Shown in pieces: positions 16,499 through 26,500 of a stretch of DNA of 64,000 nt. A model generated the notes under the pieces. That model was not told where the DNA came from. It saw only the letters and a list, made by a program, of their open reading frames with translations, and searched no databases. The first letter of the stretch is position 1. Each line of letters starts with the position of its first letter. The DNA is from Alteromonas mediterranea DE (lineage in GTDB: Bacteria; Pseudomonadota; Gammaproteobacteria; Enterobacterales; Alteromonadaceae). The stretch lies in contig NC_011138.3 of assembly GCF_000020585.3 (NCBI RefSeq), positions 99,501 through 163,500 of the forward strand. Reading direction: 5' to 3'. A program made the position numbers and the translations under genes.

Positions 16499-18609
16499 AA
16501 AACAACTTCCTCTATAGAGGTTTCTAAGTCCGTTCTGTCATTCATATTTCCACTAGCGTATTTGGAATTGAGTATGTGAATTGAACCAATGTTTTGTTTG
16601 TTTTCCATTATGAACTTAGCCCTATCTTCTGGTTCGATAAAATCATAAGTCATAACGATAGACTGAGAAAAATTCGAGCTTAAAGCCTTATAGAAGCCTG
16701 TGGAGTATTCGTGTGCCATCTTTGACGTGGGCGCATCAGAAATTAAAGTGAAGTTGTCACTCCACCTGGCTCTAGCCGTCAAGATAGCCATGATTAGCGC
16801 GAGTTTCACCAAAACAATATTAGAATCATTGCTTCCTGTAACAGAGTAACCTTCTTGGTCAACTATTTCAGCTTTATATGCACCGTTATCAAGGCGCTTT
16901 AACCTAATTCTACCTTTAAAGGACATGTTGGAGGACGTCATTTCCTCAAAGATTTTGTTTGCTTTACTCTCTAGCTCTAAGACGATCTGTGTATAAACCT
17001 CTTCTCTAGTAGATTTTGCGATTCTAGCTAGCGAAGCAAAAACTTTTTCAGCATTCACTAAAGCTAAATCAACTTTACCTAATGTCAGTTTTTCTAATGA
17101 TTTTTTGATTTTTTCCTGATTCGTGCTGAGGCGATTGAGTTTATTTTCAATATCTTTTTGCTCTGCTCCGAATCTTTCCACATTGCTTTGAGCACGTCTA
17201 AATTCACTTACAACATCTTCAGAGCTATCGTTTTCTAATAAACCTTCAAGCTCTGCATTTATAGTGTCCAATCTACTTTTATTTTCAAGAATATCAGCCT
17301 CAAGACTCGAAATTGTGTCGAATTGCTCTGAAATTCGTTCATTCGTAGTCTCAATATGTTGATAAAATCGAATGCTTTTAGTGTATAGATGGTCATAATA
17401 TTCGGAGCAGTCACACTCAAACGGCGACTTTGTTACACTACTACTGCGGTTAACTAACTCTTCTATGTGTTGGTAGGCATCGCTTCCCTTTTCTGCCTTC
17501 CTATTACAAACGTAACAAGTCTCACTTTCTAGCATCCCGTGCAGGTGCATGGGCTGCGGTACATTAAGGGGAAGCTTAAATGAAGTTTGTTGATTTTGAT
17601 TAACAATCTGCTGGTGTTTTTCAAAATATTCTTTATATTTGCGACCAAATTTTTCTAGTGATGGTTTGCTAAACTTAAGAATCCAGTAGTCATGGAACAT
17701 TTTGCTGGTGAAGCTCTTCCTTTTTTCAATTACAGAGTCTTCATTGGCTTTTAATTTTATTTCAAGGTTAGCTCTTTCAATTTTTAATTTTTGTTTTTCT
17801 TCCGCATCATCAATTTTATTTAAAAGATCGTTTATCTTTGATTGCGCATTGGTGTAATTCTCATTCGCTAATTTTTTGTCATCTTCGAGATTTTTTATTT
17901 CTCTTAAGTTATCGTTAAATTCTTTTTCAAGTCTATCAGATTCTTCTTTGTTTTTACTTAAGCTTTTTTGGTTTTTTAATAAGCTTTTAGATGATTTCTC
18001 AGCACCTTTATGCGTGATTTCAACGAGTTCATCGTAAAAGTTTATGTCGGATAGCAGCTTTATTATTTTGGCTAATGAACTTTTTTGCGTTAAATCCATT
18101 AGGCCGTCAACTTGTTCACCCTGAAACCACATATAAGGTTTGATGTGTGGGGGAATGACCCTATTTAATACTGAATCAGGTGTCTCATTTGATGTAGTCC
18201 ATCTATTTGTTTTTTTCTCTTCGATCAAAAGGATAGACCGCTCTTTCATCCATTCAGTATCTGAGAGCTTTGTGCAATGAAATACTCGAGTAAGCCTGTA
18301 CTCTCTGCCTTGACTACTCTCTACTACGAGACATGCTTCGGCAGTAGCTGTGTCACCTACCTCACAGTTTCTAGTAACTTTATCTGATATTAACTTTTCA
18401 CCATATACACTCGTAGGGGTAAACTGTCGTATGTCAGTGTCAAAGATTTGGTCATATAAGACCCAATAAAAACCATCAAAAACTTTAGATTTGCCATTTC
18501 CATTATTACCAATAATTAGGTTTAGGCCGTTTTTGAAGCAAAAGTGATTCTGATCTAGCTCGCCACAATAGCATTGAAAATTTTTAAGCGATAAACTTTT
18601 TATTAACAT
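16495..18609 (-). CDS. SMC/DndD-like ATPase of the SspFGH-type restriction operon
   Basis: A 704-residue protein. Walker A is GNNGNGKS (residues 34-41), then comes a long coiled coil (about 200-300), a CYVC pair near residue 363 that could act as a Rad50-type zinc hook, a second coiled coil (about 410-510), and a C-terminal ATPase lobe with a signature-like TGSNDSN and Walker-B-like LISDAP. This is the Rad50/SMC/DndD plan. In PT-linked restriction operons such ATPases drive DNA damage on unmodified DNA. It lies between the 77-aa gene (6 bp upstream) and the 160-aa gene (4-bp overlap). Confidence 0.8.
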   Translation of the reverse strand: MLIKSLSLKNFQCYCGELDQNHFCFKNGLNLIIGNNGNGKSKVFDGFYWVLYDQIFDTDIRQFTPTSVYGEKLISDKVTRNCEVGDTATAEACLVVESSQGREYRLTRVFHCTKLSDTEWMKERSILLIEEKKTNRWTTSNETPDSVLNRVIPPHIKPYMWFQGEQVDGLMDLTQKSSLAKIIKLLSDINFYDELVEITHKGAEKSSKSLLKNQKSLSKNKEESDRLEKEFNDNLREIKNLEDDKKLANENYTNAQSKINDLLNKIDDAEEKQKLKIERANLEIKLKANEDSVIEKRKSFTSKMFHDYWILKFSKPSLEKFGRKYKEYFEKHQQIVNQNQQTSFKLPLNVPQPMHLHGMLESETCYVCNRKAEKGSDAYQHIEELVNRSSSVTKSPFECDCSEYYDHLYTKSIRFYQHIETTNERISEQFDTISSLEADILENKSRLDTINAELEGLLENDSSEDVVSEFRRAQSNVERFGAEQKDIENKLNRLSTNQEKIKKSLEKLTLGKVDLALVNAEKVFASLARIAKSTREEVYTQIVLELESKANKIFEEMTSSNMSFKGRIRLKRLDNGAYKAEIVDQEGYSVTGSNDSNIVLVKLALIMAILTARARWSDNFTLISDAPTSKMAHEYSTGFYKALSSNFSQSIVMTYDFIEPEDRAKFIMENKQNIGSIHILNSKYASGNMNDRTDLETSIEEVVL

Positions 18610-18615
18610 AGAGCA

Positions 18616-18849
18616 TTACACCGATTTTGACATTTCTTCTATTTTCACATTGACCTTTTTAAAGCACGCTTGTTCACCATCACCGCTACTATGCGCGATT
18701 AACAGTGTTTTTAAGCTTTCAATTAAAATGTCTTTTGAATCCCGACTAAAATCAACGTCAGATAATTCATCATTAGTAAGTGCGCACTCCTTATCTAAAG
18801 CACTTGATAGTAAAAACGAGCGTAGTATTTCATTTCTATCATATCTCAT
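18616..18849 (-). CDS. 77-aa protein inside the restriction operon
   Basis: A 77-residue acidic protein (MRYDRNEILRSFLLSSALDKE...) with no recognised domain. Its ATG overlaps the helicase stop (ATGA, 18846-18849) and it ends 6 bp before the SMC-like gene, so it is clearly translated within the operon. It could be the SspG-type subunit or a small adaptor or inhibitor of the ATPase. It is easily missed because of its size. Confidence 0.6.
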   Translation of the reverse strand: MRYDRNEILRSFLLSSALDKECALTNDELSDVDFSRDSKDILIESLKTLLIAHSSGDGEQACFKKVNVKIEEMSKSV

Positions 18850-21080
18850 TGAAAATCCTCTATTTCGTCTTGTAGACCATACAAGTCAATTTGGTACTGT
18901 TTGCAAATCGGTTCAAATAAGCTCATGACATTTGAATAGTTTCTAGCTAATGATGCAAAGTAGACAACTCGTACAATCTCATCTTTTAAAATTTTTCGCT
19001 CAAACCTAAAAGTGTCTGGATCTGATGGAGGAGGTGGTATAACAACCATGTCATGTATGAGCGCTACGTGTTTATCTTTATGTTTTCTTAAAACCCGTCC
19101 TCGTCTTTGAACAAACTGCCTCGGGTTTCCTGAACTTGCGCAAAAAATAGCGAGTTCCGTTCTTGGTACATCAACACCTTCATCTAAACACTTCATGGAA
19201 AATAATGTATCTATAATTCCATTTTGAAAGTGTTGCATTGTTAAATCTCTACTTTCAGTTTTACCGGTAAACGCATGTGCTTTATAGTTTGGATAGTTAG
19301 TTTCGTACACGCGGATAAATTCATCCAATATATTCTTTTGTTCTGTATCTTCACTTTCGTAATCGCCTTCAGGAGCATACACAAACGAAAATGATAGCGT
19401 TTTGTATTTTGCTTTATGCTTGGCTAAGATACTTTTAAAAACGCGTAGCTTGTCTTCAGCTTTGTGTATGATGCGTTTTCGTTTTATAAGCAGCATCTGC
19501 ACATATTCTGAGTCCTTAAAGCGATTTGTCTCAAAGTCAAAATATTTCAATAGCTCTTTACTAGTTGCATAGTATTCTTCGTTCTCTTGTTCATTTAACT
19601 GAACAAAATGAGGAAAATAGTCATATTTACACAAAACCCCTTCTTGAATCGCTTTGCTCATCGGGAAGTTGTACGTGTAGGGATGCCGTGAGTTAAACGC
19701 GTGCTCTATTGCTTGATTACCATCTTCGTCAAATTGGCGTTTAATAGTGGCTGAAAGTGCAATTCTCCGCTCGATGTGGAGTTTTTCTAGAATCGTTTTT
19801 AACTTTGGGCTTCCAAATGCGTGGGCTTCATCTGCTATTAGGAGAGCGGGTGACGGAATTTTTGTAAAATATCTCTGAAATTTTTCTGATGAAAACGTAG
19901 TGTAAGTAGTTATTAAAACAAAGCTTTTCTTTTTATTAAATCGTAAGTTACTTTGTAGCTTGTTTAAATCTTGCTCCCATGTCTTGAATTCAGACGAACA
20001 TGGAATAATGTTTCTAAAGTTAAACGACTTAGCTTCACCTATCCACTGCTTTAATAATGTTTTTCCTGGTACTAGAATAACCGATTGGTAGTAGCCTTCC
20101 ATTTCATAAATATTCAGAAGACAGTTGAGAGCCGTTATGGTTTTACCTGTCCCGGTAGCCATCAGAAAGATGCCCTTAAAATCATTCTGTTTCCAATTAG
20201 AATATGCTTCTTTTTGATACTCTCGAGGCCCGGTCTCAAATGGAAACCGTGGAGTTTCATTATATTCTTCTATCTGTTTTTCTAGGTTTGCTGCTGCTTC
20301 CTTTAATTTTCGACTAATATTAAAAAACTTATCAGAACTAGCTTCTAACAACTTTGCTTCATTAGCGAGTAGCTCCACTAAACTTTTATCTTCACCTAGT
20401 GTCTCGACAGCGTCTAATAATTGCGATTCATCTAAATAGCGATATTGGCCATTTTCTTTATTTAGGATAGCTTCTATTTCAGACTTCTTACCCTGTCCTT
20501 TACTTTGTTCAAAAGTACTAGCCCATAGTCTAAAAACGGACAGAGTTTCAGCATTTTCCAATAGCCCATTAGCCGTAAAGTTACAGCTACCATCCATAAA
20601 GATTTCATTATCAAAATGATCGGTGAATACACCTTGTTTAAAGTGAGTCATTCTCGCTGGTTTCAGCATAACGGGAACAATTCTCAGTCTTCCTTGTTTG
20701 CGCAGATATTTTAAGCAATTGAAAAAGTGCTCCTCACTTGTTGTCAGCGCACTTTTTATATGGACTAAGTTTTTTAAATCGAGTTCTTCAGAGAGTAAGG
20801 AGTCTTCACTGAACAATGCTCTATCTTCACCGTATACAAAGTGGTTTGAAACTATATTCAATGTACCACCGCGATAAATGAACTGCGCGAGCGCACAAGA
20901 AAGGAGTCTTAGGGCTTTTGAACTAAAGTAACCTAATTTTAGATGGATAGATTTACTAAGTGGAATTACATCAAGGTAAAACTCTATAGGAAGGTTTTGA
21001 CCGTCTGTAGTGTACTCAAAACTTTTAGGGAAAACTAAATCGCGGAAACTACTGCTCACTTTCCATTGCACTCCTTGCAT
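18846..21080 (-). CDS. PLD-domain plus DEAD/DEAH helicase of the phosphorothioation restriction operon
   Basis: A 744-residue protein. Residues about 40-190 are a phospholipase-D-like nuclease half: HFK (146-148) followed by GSCNFTANG (164-172), an HxK...GSxN motif. Residues about 280-700 form an SF2 helicase: Walker A ATGTGKT (308-314), ADEAHAFGS as the DEAH box, SATIKR as motif III, and the QRRGRVLR motif VI. This fits the helicase family annotated as DNA phosphorothioation system restriction enzyme. It is the first gene of a four-gene operon divergent from sspBCD, the arrangement described for sspBCD-sspFGH cassettes. Confidence 0.82.
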   Translation of the reverse strand: MQGVQWKVSSSFRDLVFPKSFEYTTDGQNLPIEFYLDVIPLSKSIHLKLGYFSSKALRLLSCALAQFIYRGGTLNIVSNHFVYGEDRALFSEDSLLSEELDLKNLVHIKSALTTSEEHFFNCLKYLRKQGRLRIVPVMLKPARMTHFKQGVFTDHFDNEIFMDGSCNFTANGLLENAETLSVFRLWASTFEQSKGQGKKSEIEAILNKENGQYRYLDESQLLDAVETLGEDKSLVELLANEAKLLEASSDKFFNISRKLKEAAANLEKQIEEYNETPRFPFETGPREYQKEAYSNWKQNDFKGIFLMATGTGKTITALNCLLNIYEMEGYYQSVILVPGKTLLKQWIGEAKSFNFRNIIPCSSEFKTWEQDLNKLQSNLRFNKKKSFVLITTYTTFSSEKFQRYFTKIPSPALLIADEAHAFGSPKLKTILEKLHIERRIALSATIKRQFDEDGNQAIEHAFNSRHPYTYNFPMSKAIQEGVLCKYDYFPHFVQLNEQENEEYYATSKELLKYFDFETNRFKDSEYVQMLLIKRKRIIHKAEDKLRVFKSILAKHKAKYKTLSFSFVYAPEGDYESEDTEQKNILDEFIRVYETNYPNYKAHAFTGKTESRDLTMQHFQNGIIDTLFSMKCLDEGVDVPRTELAIFCASSGNPRQFVQRRGRVLRKHKDKHVALIHDMVVIPPPPSDPDTFRFERKILKDEIVRVVYFASLARNYSNVMSLFEPICKQYQIDLYGLQDEIEDFQ

Positions 21081-21194
21081 CTATACAAAAGTAGAATATC
21101 ATTGATTTTATTTTTTTCAACAGGATACCTATTCAAAGAAGATTGAAGGAGTTAACATCTACCTTTGGACAATTTCTCCAGGAGCTGTATTAGA

Positions 21195-22154
21195 ATGGAA
21201 CCTAAGTTTTCAGGGCATGAGACTTTCCCGCTTAGATATGGGTGGTTATTTAAATCCGCAAACTTGTTGAATATAAAAGGGAATTTGAGCACTTCGAGTG
21301 CTAAAGATGTACAAGAAGCTATTGTCGAACTCGGCGTGGGGAAAAACATGGTGAGTGCTATTCGATACTGGAGTGAAGCTTGCTCTATAGTCAAGACACT
21401 TAAAAATGACGCTTCTCAATCGTTAACAGATATCGGAAGATATCTATTTCTTCCTTCAGTTAATGAAGGAACTACGAGAGCCGCGGGAGTTGCGAATGAT
21501 CCATTTCTTGAGCGAATTGGAAGCATATGGCTTATACACTTCTTACTGAACTTTGATGAGGATGTTCTCACCTCTTATCGCTATTTTTTCAATATGACTG
21601 CTATGCAGAGCTTTGAAAAATCAAAGCTTATTTTTGATATTGAACGAGATGCTAAAGTCATATGTGATAAAGAAGTAAAGGAAAGCACTATTAAAAAAGA
21701 TGTAGATTGCTTCCTTCATACTTACGCAAGTAAGTCGTTAGCGAAAGGTAAAAAAAATTTCGTTATAGGTGAAGAGCACTTTGCTTCACCGTTGATTGAG
21801 CTAGGCCTTATACGTGATTTAGGAAAGGGCAACTATTCATCAATTTTAGACGAGCGGCCAACCCTGCCTACCGAAATTTTCTCATTTGCGCTGTTACGTT
21901 TTGTCTTCGAAATTAAAGCTTCAGAAACAGCTGGTTTTGATGCGTTGTTATCTGATCAGTGTTCTCCAGGTAAAATATTTAGGCTTTCAGAAAGGGGCCT
22001 CGGCGTACAGTTAGACAACGCGGTAAAGCAGTATCCTAATTTGCTTGAAGAGACAGATACGCAGGGAATGCGACAGGTGAGGGTTTTAAAAACGTTCGAT
22101 GAAAACGAAACCTTCCAATTTATCTTGGATGATTATTACAGAGGCTCGAAGTGA
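21195..22154 (+). CDS. sspB: SspB-type DUF4007 protein (DNA phosphorothioation nickase)
   Basis: A 319-residue protein opening with MEPKFSGHETFPLRYGW, the hallmark of DUF4007. In the SspABCD system the DUF4007 protein SspB nicks DNA so that sulfur can be inserted in one strand. ATG 21195 is chosen because AGGAG lies at 21180-21184; a TTG at 21165 is in frame but has no such site. It is the first gene of sspBCD, with the GTG of sspC overlapping its stop (GTGA). It is divergent from the helicase operon across about 110 bp, which must hold both promoters. Confidence 0.82.
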   Translation: MEPKFSGHETFPLRYGWLFKSANLLNIKGNLSTSSAKDVQEAIVELGVGKNMVSAIRYWSEACSIVKTLKNDASQSLTDIGRYLFLPSVNEGTTRAAGVANDPFLERIGSIWLIHFLLNFDEDVLTSYRYFFNMTAMQSFEKSKLIFDIERDAKVICDKEVKESTIKKDVDCFLHTYASKSLAKGKKNFVIGEEHFASPLIELGLIRDLGKGNYSSILDERPTLPTEIFSFALLRFVFEIKASETAGFDALLSDQCSPGKIFRLSERGLGVQLDNAVKQYPNLLEETDTQGMRQVRVLKTFDENETFQFILDDYYRGSK

Positions 22155-25100
22155 TAACGATAAAGCAAAATTATAAAAGTTCTACAAGGATTGACGGCTT
22201 AGTAGATCCAAAGCAATTTATAGACAATATTGTTTTGCATGGTACAGCGTTGAGTACGTTGGATACGTTAGGAAAGGAAGTAAACAACACTAATCAGCGT
22301 TGCTTCACCCTAACCGGAACATATGGAACGGGTAAATCTACGTTTGCTCTATTTATGTCGCTATTATTGTCTGCAGATAAAAAAGTGAGAAGCCTAGCTA
22401 GTAAAAAGCTGCTAGCAGCACAAGCTGATAGTACTTTCATTAAAGACTTCAAGGTAAAAAAAGGCTGGAAAGTTGTAAAACATGTATGTGGCTTGGGCGC
22501 TCCTGCAGAGGGTTTAGCAAATAGTGTTTTAAGTACCTTACAAGGTAACGTGGCACCGTCTGGCGAAGACGATAATTTCTATGTCGAGCTTATTAAATCC
22601 GCACTAAACTCGCAAGATGAAGACGCTGATGGTGTTTTGATTTTACTAGATGAGATGGGTAAAGCCCTAGATTATCAATCTCGAGAAAACAAAGACCTGC
22701 ACTTCTTTCAAGAGTTAGCAGACGCTATTGAGAAAAGTAATAAACCAGTGGTCCTAATAGGCTTTCTTCATCAGTCATTTGCTGAATATGCACGCTCTAT
22801 GACATCTCATATTCAGCGGGAGTGGGGTAAAGTACAAGGTCGCTATAGAGATATTGCTTATTCGCCGTCAATTGATGAGTCGTTAATTCTCATCGGTGAA
22901 ACAGTAAAAGCGGATAATGATTTAAAGCAAAGAATAGAACGTAAGTATGCTCGTTTAGTTGATGTCGTAGCCAAATATTTGGGGCGAGAAAAGAATATCA
23001 CTAACTCGTTAAAAAACGCATTACCTATCGATCCGGTGGTGAGTCTACTATTAGGGCCTATATCCAAACGCTCATTTTCACAAAATGAGAGGAGCCTTTT
23101 TGGTTTCTTAGCGTCTAGTGAGAAGCTTAGTTTTAACCAATTTATTAATACCTTTTATGCCGATGATGAATCATCAGAAGCGCTGAAACTTTATAACGCC
23201 AATCTTTTTTGGCAGTACCTTACTACTAATCTAGATCACATTATTTCATCGAGCCGAGATGGCAAAATATGGCTAGAAGCCAAAGATGCGCTATACAGAG
23301 CTTCTCTAGATGGTGAAGAGCTACACGAAGCGATAACGAAAACAGTCGCATTAATCACGATGTTTGGTTATCAATATCAATTGTTTGCTTCGCGAGAGTT
23401 CTTAATAAGTTACTTCGAGCAGCTTGGCTACAAAGCTAAAAATGTAACCAATGCACTAGAAGAATTAGAAAGCTGGAAAGTTCTGATATATCGCGACCTA
23501 CATCAGGCACTGACTATATTTCAAGGCAGTGATATTGACGTTAACGAAATTATTACCTCGACAGTAGATGCCATCAAAGATGGTGTCGATTGGGTTTCGG
23601 AAGTTAGCTCAACTAAACACATATTAGCTTCGGCGCATTATCATCGAAAGGGCACGCTTAGATGGGCTGATGTCCAATTGATAAATGAGCGTAGTGTTAA
23701 TTTAATAGCATCGAAGGCAAAAAGCTCTGCGGAGAACGCTGCGTTTGTAAACTTTTACGTTCCTACGTCAAAGGCCGCCTTAGAATTACTAAAAAAAGTA
23801 GCTGCAAAGCAGTCGCAAGTAGTTTTTAGCGAAAGTATAGCGCCAGAGAATTTAAGAACGCTTGCAATCGAACAAATTGCGTTAAGAAATATAAAAGAGA
23901 CTAATAAAACCTTAGTGCATGACAAAATTGCGAGAGAAGAAGTAGAGAGCAGGCTTCAGGCTAATGAGCGTGCACTGGAGAATGAATTAGATTTATTATT
24001 CAATAAATCGCAATGGCACTATGAAGGGCGCCAATATTCTGATGTTAGTCTTAGCACGATAGTTTCAGCTTTAGCTGATGAGATCTACAGTGAGTCACCT
24101 GTAATAATTAACGAGCTAGTCAATAGAAATAAGCCTTCAGGTAGTGCAAACGCAGCAATTAAGAAGCTTGTATTGGCAATGGCCGAGAACTACGGCGAAG
24201 AATTACTTGGCTTCCCAAGCGACACCTTTCCAGCTGAAAAGGGGCTCTACTTTTCTTGCTTAGCAAACTTTGGAATTCATTGCGCAATCGATAATGGCTG
24301 GGGTTACCCAACTGAGATTGAAAATAGCGACGTAGATAACCTTTTCCGAAAAACTCACGAAACGTTAATAGCTGATACTAACGCTCCTGTCTGGTTATCA
24401 GAAATAGATGAATATTGGGCTGCTGCACCTTACGGGCTGACAAAAGGAATTCGCGCAATTTGGCTAATGGCTTTTGTGATGAAGCATATGAAAGACTACG
24501 CTTTCTACGATAAAAATGACGCTACTGGCGAAATTATTTTTATTACGCAACCCGATGATGAATTTGCTTTGAAGCTAATTCAGAAACCACATAATGTAGC
24601 AGTTCAGGCTATACACATAGATCAAGAGAAAACCGCTTACCTCAATAAGGTCGCGGAAGCATTAGACAGCGTAACGAACCACGAACACGACTATTCTAAG
24701 GACGTTACGCCACTAAACGTAGCAGAAGGACTGGTAACTTTTTACTCTTCGTTATCCAGTTACACAGTTGCTACAAAGAACGTAACTAAAAAGGCTAGGA
24801 AGTTTCTAGAAATAACGAAAAAGGCGTCTGACCCCAATGCTTACTTATTCAAGGCTTTACCTGAATTATTAGAAACTGACTTAGATAGTATTTCTGTACA
24901 GGACGTTGAAGATATTTTACGTACTCTTAAGAACGCACATGGTGAGCTGCTCAGTAACTTCAAAAAAACAACTGAAAAAGCGCTGGGAAATGATTTAATC
25001 GCAAAAAGTACCTGCACCGCGGTAGTTGATTTTACTGATGATCATAAGCTCAAGTCTTTTGCACAGCGTTTAAGCGAGAGAAAAGAAAACGATAACCGAT

Positions 25101-25384
25101 GGGTTTCAAACTTGATATCGTTGCTATCATCTAAATCGGAAAGGAATTGGGATGACCTTGCCATTAAACGTGCACAAGTAGCACTGCCAGAATTAGTTGA
25201 GAAATTTAAGATTGCAGCGCATCGCGCAAAGTTTAGTGGTTTAGACTTCGCTGAGATTGAAAAAGAATTCAATGAACAGATACAAGGGATTACAAGTTCA
25301 CTTGAAGGGTTAGACAGTGAGAAGAAGAAAACGCTATTAGTTGCGCTTCTCGATGAGTTAGAAAATGGAGCTGTAAAAAGTTGA
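22151..25384 (+). CDS. sspC: SspC-type large P-loop ATPase
   Basis: A 1077-residue protein. Walker A GTYGTGKS is at residues 56-63, and a Walker-B-like VLILLDEMGKAL follows at about 165. The remainder is mostly helical with no further enzyme motif. Size, P-loop and position between the DUF4007 gene and the PAPS-reductase-like gene match SspC, the ATPase required for single-strand phosphorothioation. Start GTG 22151 and stop 25382-25384 both overlap neighbours by 3-4 bases, so the three subunits are translationally coupled. Confidence 0.82.
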   Translation: MITIKQNYKSSTRIDGLVDPKQFIDNIVLHGTALSTLDTLGKEVNNTNQRCFTLTGTYGTGKSTFALFMSLLLSADKKVRSLASKKLLAAQADSTFIKDFKVKKGWKVVKHVCGLGAPAEGLANSVLSTLQGNVAPSGEDDNFYVELIKSALNSQDEDADGVLILLDEMGKALDYQSRENKDLHFFQELADAIEKSNKPVVLIGFLHQSFAEYARSMTSHIQREWGKVQGRYRDIAYSPSIDESLILIGETVKADNDLKQRIERKYARLVDVVAKYLGREKNITNSLKNALPIDPVVSLLLGPISKRSFSQNERSLFGFLASSEKLSFNQFINTFYADDESSEALKLYNANLFWQYLTTNLDHIISSSRDGKIWLEAKDALYRASLDGEELHEAITKTVALITMFGYQYQLFASREFLISYFEQLGYKAKNVTNALEELESWKVLIYRDLHQALTIFQGSDIDVNEIITSTVDAIKDGVDWVSEVSSTKHILASAHYHRKGTLRWADVQLINERSVNLIASKAKSSAENAAFVNFYVPTSKAALELLKKVAAKQSQVVFSESIAPENLRTLAIEQIALRNIKETNKTLVHDKIAREEVESRLQANERALENELDLLFNKSQWHYEGRQYSDVSLSTIVSALADEIYSESPVIINELVNRNKPSGSANAAIKKLVLAMAENYGEELLGFPSDTFPAEKGLYFSCLANFGIHCAIDNGWGYPTEIENSDVDNLFRKTHETLIADTNAPVWLSEIDEYWAAAPYGLTKGIRAIWLMAFVMKHMKDYAFYDKNDATGEIIFITQPDDEFALKLIQKPHNVAVQAIHIDQEKTAYLNKVAEALDSVTNHEHDYSKDVTPLNVAEGLVTFYSSLSSYTVATKNVTKKARKFLEITKKASDPNAYLFKALPELLETDLDSISVQDVEDILRTLKNAHGELLSNFKKTTEKALGNDLIAKSTCTAVVDFTDDHKLKSFAQRLSERKENDNRWVSNLISLLSSKSERNWDDLAIKRAQVALPELVEKFKIAAHRAKFSGLDFAEIEKEFNEQIQGITSSLEGLDSEKKKTLLVALLDELENGAVKS

Positions 25385-26499
25385 GTTCAGAAAAAACGTT
25401 ACACGTGCTAGGCCTCTCTGGGGGTAAGGATAGTGCTGCACTCGCGATGTATATGCGCGACAATTATCCTGAGCTAGATATTCACTATTACTTTACAGAT
25501 ACGGGCAAGGAGCTGCCTGAAGTAAATGTTTTTATTGATAAGCTTCGTGGTTACCTGGGTAAAGAAATCATCGACCCTTATGAAGAAGTGTTTACGTCCA
25601 ATCGTAAAAAGAAGGACTTCGATTATCACCTAGATCAACATAAAAATTACCTGCCTTCGCCACAAGCGCGCTGGTGTACCATTCAAATGAAATTAGTGCC
25701 ATTTGAGCAGTGGGTAAAGAAAAAAATCGAGGAAGAAGGTTACACTGAAATAGTATCTTACGTAGGTATCAGGGCTGATGAACCGGCCCGAGACGGCTTT
25801 CTTACCAATAACGTTACAGAAGAATACATTACTATCAAGATGCCGTTCAGAGAAGACGGCCTAAATCGCCAAGATATTCTGAATATTTTACAGCAAGCGG
25901 ATTTATATAGTGATGATGAAGAGGTACAAGCTTTTAGAGAGTTAAAGCTTGGCTGTAATGGTATTGAGCAAAAGCTACCAGAAGAGCTGTTAGAACAACA
26001 TTTTGAACAGCGATTGAAAGTGATAAAGGCAGACGAAGGTCATCCTTATTATAAATCAAACATAAACGTTCAGACGTTGGCTAAAGTCGTTAGCGCCATG
26101 GACCAAGGTAAACCAGGTTATTACGGGTGGCGCTCGCGAAGCGGCTGCACCTTCTGTTTTTATCAACAAAAAATAGAATGGCTTCGCCTGATGGAAATTT
26201 ATCCTGACGCATATGAAGAAGCTAAAGGATACGAAAAGGCCGCGGAAGATAAGCGACCTGATGGCACATTTTACTGGTTAGGTAAAGGTACCCCTCTCTC
26301 GGTTCTTGAAGATGAAGAACGAAAGCAGATGATTCTAGAAAACCATAAAAAGCGTTACGACCGCTTTGTTAAAAAGCAGGAGCGACAACGTGCTAGGAAT
26401 CCATTGCAAAAGATAATCTATTTTTCTGATGTAGACGTGATGGACGAAATTTATGACCAAGCAGAGGGTGGAGGTGCTTGCGTTACTTGTTATAAATAA
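25381..26499 (+). CDS. sspD: SspD-type ATP pyrophosphatase (PAPS-reductase family)
   Basis: A 372-residue protein. SGGKDSA (residues 13-19) is the PP-loop that adenylates the DNA backbone in DndC/SspD enzymes. RSGCTFCFYQQ (about 255-265) and a C-terminal GGGACVTC provide cysteines suited to an iron-sulfur cluster or sulfur relay. The start is TTG 25381 overlapping the sspC stop (TTGA). It is convergent with sspA, whose stop codon lies 1 bp away. It would activate the phosphate for sulfur transfer from SspA. Confidence 0.85.
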   Translation: MSSEKTLHVLGLSGGKDSAALAMYMRDNYPELDIHYYFTDTGKELPEVNVFIDKLRGYLGKEIIDPYEEVFTSNRKKKDFDYHLDQHKNYLPSPQARWCTIQMKLVPFEQWVKKKIEEEGYTEIVSYVGIRADEPARDGFLTNNVTEEYITIKMPFREDGLNRQDILNILQQADLYSDDEEVQAFRELKLGCNGIEQKLPEELLEQHFEQRLKVIKADEGHPYYKSNINVQTLAKVVSAMDQGKPGYYGWRSRSGCTFCFYQQKIEWLRLMEIYPDAYEEAKGYEKAAEDKRPDGTFYWLGKGTPLSVLEDEERKQMILENHKKRYDRFVKKQERQRARNPLQKIIYFSDVDVMDEIYDQAEGGGACVTCYK

Positions 26500-26500
26500 A

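Noticed and set aside
16016..26499. Classical DndBCDE system
   Set aside because: DUF4007 (SspB) and the SspC-type ATPase are present, while DndB and DndE are not recognised, so the Ssp type fits better.
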